64,000 bases of DNA from Blastomussa wellsi (taxonomy: Eukaryota > Cnidaria > Anthozoa > Scleractinia > Plerogyridae). Position numbers and translations under genes: made by a program. Positions within the stretch are counted from its first letter, which is position 1, and each line of letters begins with the position of its first letter. Below, piece after piece: positions 58,901-64,000 of the stretch. The stretch spans positions 29,711,307 through 29,775,306 of the forward strand of contig OX393562.1 of NCBI GenBank assembly GCA_947652115.1, read 5' to 3'. The notes under the pieces are model-generated. The model had not been told where the DNA came from. It saw only the letters and a list, made by a program, of their open reading frames with translations, and searched no databases.

Positions 58901-61900
58901 ATTGAAGGAGTACATAGAAAATTTTTCAAAGAAAATGGAAATCTAGGGTTCTGCTGATTGCTTGAGCTACATGTATGGTGATTTGTGGTCATTTTCATTG
59001 GCCATTGTCTATCGAAAAATTTTACTATTAAAGGGTCCTTTTGTAGTCAGACAGACATTTGTTTTTGTTGAAATGCAAGATTTTAGGTTTTACAATTCAT
59101 ACTGAGAGTGTCTATAGAAAAGCGATAGGCTATATAAGAGATCCCCAGTAACACAACTTGTGGTGATGAAGTTAAGGTTTGCTTCACAAAACAATTTTCA
59201 TAATTTCGATGCCACTGGAGATGGTGAATTTCATTGATAAAAAAAGTGTGCCTGGGTCCTTTAAGTTCAATTTGCCTAACTTTTAGGTTTCTTTTGATAC
59301 TATTCTTTCGGAAATTTCCAAACTTTTCAAGATTAACTCAGTGTTCCAGATAAGAGGGGAGTCTCGGGTCAAAAACCAGACAAGGTCAGCTTCCTGACCC
59401 GACAAATAAATTGAAAATTGGGAGCAGAGGGGATTTCACCCGTTGAAATAACTTGATATGGCACCTTGCTTCAAAAACAACCCTGTTAATTAATATAATA
59501 ATAAAGTGAAATAAAAAACTGTGATAACCCAACATGACTAATCCTTCAATACCTCAATTGTGTTCTAACTCTCAGCTGTGCGACTGTCCAATTCAGTGCC
59601 CATGCACCCTCCTGCGTGGACACCACACCTTCAAAAACTGGCCAGGACACCCTTACCTTCAACCAGGATACGAGTATCTCCAAGTCCTAACAGAGGCAGC
59701 AGATCCTCCCCTCTTATTACAGTATCCACTACATCAACTCCAATTCAACCACTGCAAGGCAACAAGCAGCAGTATGTCATAGTTCAAGGAAATAACAGGC
59801 ATTTGAAGGGGATTTACAGTCGTCAAGACATTTTCACTACTCCCACAGTAGAAGAAAATCACCAGCCTATTTATCTACAAGGTAAACCATCTTTATTATT
59901 TTGAAAGCTTAGGCATAGATTATAATTATAATTTATTATTAGATACACTGGCTATAGAATAATTTTAAGTTGCCAGTACATTGTGTCTTTTTTGACCCAG
60001 CAAATTCAGCAACTTCATATATTTCAACTTTTGGTTGGTTTTTACCCATCAGGAACCAAGTCAAGATCATTTTATTTCCCCTTGTTAGGAAATTTTTGTG
60101 TAACTAAAAACCTTCTCTGATAGGTCTACCACCTCAGGGTTTCAGAAGATTTTGGAAAACCAAGGAAAGCTCTTGCACTGAAAGAACTACTAAGGTGAAT
60201 TGCTGTGTCATTGTGCTATGCAGATTGTTTACTTTAACACATCTGTTGAAATTTTTTACTTGATTTAATACTTCATGTAAAATTGTTTCCTCTAAATGTC
60301 CAACTGTAAAAAGAACAAATAAATGCATTTGCAATAAAAATATATATGTTCAAAAACTGTGTATAATTTGTTATGTGTTTTCAGAGGTCGCTGGCACCAA
60401 TTTTCTCAAAGGTTTCACCACCATCTGATATCCAGGAAGCTACTGTTCCAAAGACCGAGACCTCTCCACTAACTTGCATAAGAAGCAAGGTACCTTGTGA
60501 CAGGGAAGTGCCACAGACCGATAACAGGGTGAGCTGCCGTTGTTATCGTTAAATGATTCTATATGCTCCAAGCAAAAAATTGATTGTTTCTCCTCGGCTG
60601 ACAGTCACTACGGTGTCTTCAAATTACGGTGGCTTAATTCAAAGGGGCATACCTTTTTCTTTCTTTTTGCTACTTGCGACTTACTTGCGGCTTAGCTTCT
60701 ACTTTCTTGTGACTTAACGTCGACTTGGCTGCGACTTGCTACTTATTTACGACTTAGCTTCGACTTTCTTGCGACTTTCGTCGTAAGTGAAAAAAAAGTG
60801 AGAAAAATGTATGTCCCTTTGAAGCCACAGGAAAGTTTTCGGTTAGTCTTTGACAACTTTTTAGCATGTTTTGACAACTGCTCCCGACAATTCCAATGTT
60901 TTGATTGAACGGTTCAAATAGAAGCCTGCCTGATAAGGTAAAAAAAGGTAAGTCTGCAGTCGGGCCTAGTGGCCCATCAGGCATGAAGCGACAGAGAGTA
61001 TTTCTACTCCCCCTGGATGGGATGCTAGTCCATCACAGGGTTACCTCCGAGCAGTAAATTCGCCGGTGCCCATTTATACACCTGGGTGAAGAGAGGCACT
61101 GTGAGAGTAAAGTGTCTTACCCAAGAACACAATGCAGTGCCCCGGCTAGAGGCTCGAACCCGGACCGTCCGATCCGGAGTCCAGCGCACTAACCATTAGG
61201 CCACTGCGCCTACCACAAAGGTTTCAAAAAGTTGTCAAAAATTCATCGAAAACTTTCTTCAGTGGCAACGGTACGGTGCGTAGCACTGTATGTTTAGGCA
61301 TATTTTAAAGTAAAAGCGTGGCCTTTATCCTCGTACCTTATGATAGAACTTGTTGTGTAGCTGTGAGCTACTTCTTTTTGTTGAAAATTAATGTTACTTT
61401 AATAAGTGCAAACATTTTATCGCTGTGGCCTTTCTTGCTCTAGACTACGAGCAGTCCCTTTTTTCAGGTTTCGTGCGGCCATTTTTTCGCTTCGCGCTCG
61501 ACGGACTAAGAAAAAAAGGGACTGCTCGTAGTCTAATCTCGTCCCGAGAGCCCACGATCCTTCTGGTCTGCTTCATGAACATTCTCAACCCAGAGCGAAC
61601 GATCCATCTGGTTTGCGCCAGGAATCGAAACCTCTCACCCGCTCTGGTCTCCCCCAAATTGTTAGCATGCCCCGAGTACGCGTTAAGTAATTTTCAGCCA
61701 ATCAGACTGGTCAGATTTGACAATGAGTCCGTGAATCGTGGGCTCTGTGGACGAGAATGGCCAGTTCAAGTAAGAGACAACAACTCTTCTAGCTGAAAGC
61801 AGGTGAAAGCACTGACCAGTTTTGACCAAAAAAATTAAATATAAGCTCCCCAATTTTTTAGATTCTGGACAGCACATTGTTGAGCAATGATGAAAACTCG

Positions 61901-63429
61901 GTTACGTCAACACCAGTACCATCAGTGGAGGACACAGGATCCCAGAACACACCTGGTAGGCGATACAAGGCGCATTACAACATCTTAACTGACCCGCGGT
62001 CCTTACCTCCCTTATAGAGTGGTAAAGTGTGACGTCACAAATATTTAAATTTTTGAAATTATGGGATTCATTAAGATCTTCGGAAAGTACATGATGAAGA
62101 ATGCCCAATTGCCAAAAATCAGCATCTTATTTCAATTTGGGGGCGAGATATTGGCCCTTTCATGCTTCAGTGACTCCATAGAAATCCTTGTAATTTTGTC
62201 TCTGTTCTACACGGTTTAGAACCAAGACAAAATTACAAAGATTTGTATGGAGTCATTGAAGCATGAAAGGGCCAATATCTCACCCCCAAATTGAAATAAG
62301 ATGCTGATTTTTGGCAAGTAAGCATTCTTTATTGTGTACTTTCAGAATATCTCGGCAAATCCCATAATTTCATAAATTGGGTTTTTGTGACGTCATCACT
62401 TTACCACTCTTTCTGTTTAGGTCGTGTTCTGTTGGGAAAAAGTGTGCTAGGTTGGCTGGTTGGAATTGTTTTCCGTGTTCTATTTAAAAAAGTGTTTTCG
62501 ATTGCATGGTTGGGTTGATCTTTCAGCTGCCATAGCACGAAACAGTTTATTGAATAATGCTCAACCATTTTAACCCAAAACATAGTCCATTCGTGTGTAA
62601 GTTAATGCATATGCAACATAGAATTCCAGTTGTTCTTGGGAGAATGGCAACGAAAGAAATCTGCGGCATGCAAACGATCTGTAATACTGAAGAATTGTGC
62701 TTACTTACAGCTGGTGCAGTGCAGGAATGTCGGAACGCAAGCGAGCTTGCCTTGAATTCCACAAAGAAAAAAAGTGATGAAGTTACTACTACGCCGACCC
62801 CGAAAAACAGACATGGAGAAAACAAAGAGAAAAAGAAAATGAGAGACAGGTTTGAAAATCGTTACTCTACTGAAATAAGTGTTTCTCTGCTAGTAAACCC
62901 TTCGTGTGAAGAAAGGAGAGAGTTATATTTCTGTATTTTTTGCATGCATGGCAATAAAAGCAACGATAGCAACGCAAATTGGTGGACGCTTCGATCTACC
63001 GCCGGACGGTTTTCTGACAAAATTTCGGACACTTTCCTGATTCCTATCTAAAGTAAACGAGTTAGACTGAAAAAAATATGTGAAAATAATAGTACCACAA
63101 AATGGAAGCGAAGCCTAATTATCCGAGTTCTAGCTGTACCACGTATATTGGCCTTCAATGCATGTGATGGCGTAGCGCAAGAAAATACGAACTTAGAAGT
63201 TTTATACTTTACTGTAAATATTTCGGACACTTGTAAATTTCGGACGGTTTTATTTTTGTTCGAAATTAAAATCGTCGGAAACTTTTTGCAAGTAATGTAT
63301 TCGAAGTAGAACCACTGAAATCGTGAAGTGACACGTTTGTTGTCTCGTAGGCGATATGATGCTGAGCTTAAGAGCGCGTTTCATCAGCTGAGACAAATGG
63401 TGCCTCGCCTTCAGAAGAGTTCAAGTCGG
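55978..63429 (+). CDS. Long disordered protein reaching a bHLH-like helix, at least ten exons, runs off the window
   Basis: Exons: 55978-56044, 56224-56312, 57090-57252, 57735-58532, 59576-59881, 60124-60194, 60385-60528, 61862-61955, 62711-62849, 63351-63429, then a 5' splice site (GTAGGT). Phases agree at every join (67, 89, 163, 798, 306, 71, 144, 94, 139, 79 nt), giving 650 codons so far. The start MDESEDSIDSSVTDQQ is acidic. The first ~600 residues are rich in S, T, P, E and Q with no domain I recognise. Near residues 605-650 a basic run (NKEKKKMRDRR) leads into YDAELKSAFHQLRQMVPRLQ, which resembles helix 1 of bHLH factors (xxAFxxLRxxVP). The basic part does not align well with the usual E-box contacts, so it may be an atypical bHLH. 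Loop and helix 2 would lie beyond 64000. Probably nuclear, if the bHLH call holds. Confidence 0.6.
57423..57566 (+). mobile_element. SINE family copy, 5'-truncated
   Basis: GGTATCAGGGGAAACCCTGT, GATGGACAAGCATCC, ACAGTAGAAATATTCCTAGC and GCATGGGCCACTTGACAC match the 3' half of the family. The tRNA head is missing. It lies in intron 3 of the bHLH-like gene. Confidence 0.6.
60964..61213 (-). mobile_element. SINE family reference copy, with A and B boxes
   Basis: Minus strand. The head reads GTAGGCGCAGTGGCCTAATG, GTTAGTGCGCTGGACTC; TGGCCTAATGG fits an A box and GGTTCGAGCCT a B box of polymerase III. The body continues GTGTTCTTGGGTAAGACACT, CTCACAGTGCCTCTCTTCAC, GGTAACCCTGTGATGGACTA and GGGCCACTAGG. 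It is the best preserved of the seven copies in this window. It lies in intron 7 of the bHLH-like gene. Confidence 0.85.
61441..61535. mobile_element. Foldback element with 24-bp arms
   Basis: TAGACTACGAGCAGTCCCTT (from 61441) pairs perfectly with AAGGGACTGCTCGTAGTCTA (to 61535), with extra T/A pairing. Intron 7 of the bHLH-like gene. Confidence 0.75.
61546..61755. mobile_element. Possible inverted-repeat element
   Basis: GAGAGCCCACGAT near 61547 is mirrored by ATCGTGGGCTCTGTGGACGAG near 61736. Arms are short and imperfect. It follows the 61441-61535 foldback directly, and the two could be one composite element. Confidence 0.4.
62016..62410. mobile_element. Large foldback MITE, about 395 bp
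   Basis: Ends AGAGTGGTAAAG and CTTTACCACTCT. Arms of about 190 bp pair through GTGACGTCA, TATGGGATT, GCCAAAAATCAGCATCTTAT, TTCAATTTGGGGGYGAGATA and GGCCCTTTCATGCTTCARTG, leaving a ~25-bp centre. Intron 8 of the bHLH-like gene, about 60 bp past exon 8. Confidence 0.85.
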
Positions 63430-64000
63430 GTAGGTGCACGTGACTTTCGTCAGGTGGTCTTTACCAAGCGCTGGTGCCACTTGATTATGAAGAAACTAAG
63501 GGAAGATGTCTTGTTAAGGGTTGGTATCCGCCACTTTCGATACCATCGAAATTGTACGATGCAGAAAATCAGAAAATCTTGTTGCACTGATCACCGCAAG
63601 CTGTGTTTATGGAAGTCTGAAAAATTATCTTTAGCAGTTTCACGTCGATCTCTTTCGTTTAGACAAGCTTCTCGTTTTATTAGAAGTCTTGAGTGTAAAC
63701 AAAGAAGGGTGTGGCTGCTTAGGGTCTTTTAAGGGATATATTAGGGTTATCGCAGGGTTAGGGTCAGTATTTTCAGTATTAGTGCGACAGCGGGAAAATT
63801 AAGGAATGTTGAATTCATGGCTCATACATGCCCGCTGATTCCTTTGTTATTCATATGCCTATATTTATTTTCTAGTAAAAGGGCATGTTCTTTTTCATAC
63901 TAAAACGTTTGGTGTAAACCAAAGTACCGAAAACACTTGTGAACTTTTTTACTCTTCCTTGGTAGATAGGTAACGCTTTTGCACTCGAAATTTATTTCTA
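63430..64000. other. Intron running off the window
   Basis: After the 5' splice site at 63430 the frame continues open to 63732 but turns into a lysine/arginine/cysteine-rich stretch without bHLH helix 2 character, so I treat it as intron. Two GGGTTAGGG-like motifs near 63744-63765 are too few to be telomeric repeats. Confidence 0.4.

Noticed and set aside
62557..63051. Independent gene starting at the ATG at 62557 (164 codons)
   Set aside because: The useful part (from 62711) joins in phase to the upstream exon 8 through a good acceptor and to 63351 downstream; reading on past 62849 gives no recognisable protein.
63719..63770. Telomere-like TTAGGG motifs
   Set aside because: Only three or four scattered hexamers, no array. 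ACTAACCCTAACCC near 27078 is likewise isolated.
1..64000. CRISPR array or prokaryotic operon
   Set aside because: No regularly spaced short direct repeats with unique spacers. The spliced genes and SINEs show an animal genome.
1..64000. Integrated retrovirus or autonomous transposon
   Set aside because: No reverse transcriptase, integrase or transposase motif was seen in the long frames; all mobile DNA found is non-autonomous or reduced to ends.

Overview
This window is nuclear DNA from an animal, most likely an anthozoan cnidarian of the stony coral type. The evidence is: protein genes split by GT-AG introns of roughly 0.1-3 kb; AT-rich introns; many short palindromic transposons and tRNA-derived SINEs; no operons or ribosome binding sites; and a secreted protein joining a PAN/apple domain to a fibrinogen-like C-terminal domain of a type common in corals. 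The species cannot be fixed from the sequence alone. All intron-exon models were built by eye from splice signals, reading phase and protein similarity recalled from memory; no search was run.

Layout. 0.5-9.5 kb: two tandem minus-strand SERINC family genes, one with five exons (571 aa) and one without introns (693 aa), sharing an unusual C-terminal extension with a short coiled coil. 13.2-21.7 kb: a seven-exon minus-strand gene for a secreted PAN plus fibrinogen-like protein (340 aa), including a 28-nt microexon. 24.4-26.2 kb: a three-exon minus-strand gene for a small membrane protein (122 aa) that I do not recognise. 28.7-33.3 kb: a single-exon minus-strand gene for a 1520-aa acidic protein made largely of about seven 123-aa repeats and ending in a paralemmin-like CaaX box. 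40.0-43.3 kb: a four-exon minus-strand CD225/dispanin-type gene (196 aa). 44.7-53.4 kb: a seven-exon plus-strand gene for a 645-aa single-pass membrane protein of the metazoan LolA-like type. 56.0-63.4 kb and beyond: a plus-strand gene of at least ten exons for a long, probably disordered protein that reaches a bHLH-like helix just before the window ends.

Between and inside the genes lies a dense layer of non-autonomous mobile DNA: seven copies of one SINE family, a second tRNA-related repeat, many foldback MITEs, at least two cases of one element inserted in another, a tandem duplication of about 0.45 kb with an extra 1 kb in one unit, and several microsatellites. I saw no reverse transcriptase or transposase open reading frame, no CRISPR array and no convincing functional tRNA or rRNA gene.

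The genes do not form an obvious pathway. Most encode membrane or secreted proteins (SERINC x2, CD225, LolA-like, small membrane protein, PAN-fibrinogen-like, lipid-anchored repeat protein). SERINC and CD225 proteins are known in vertebrates for membrane and antiviral roles, but nothing here shows such a role in this animal.
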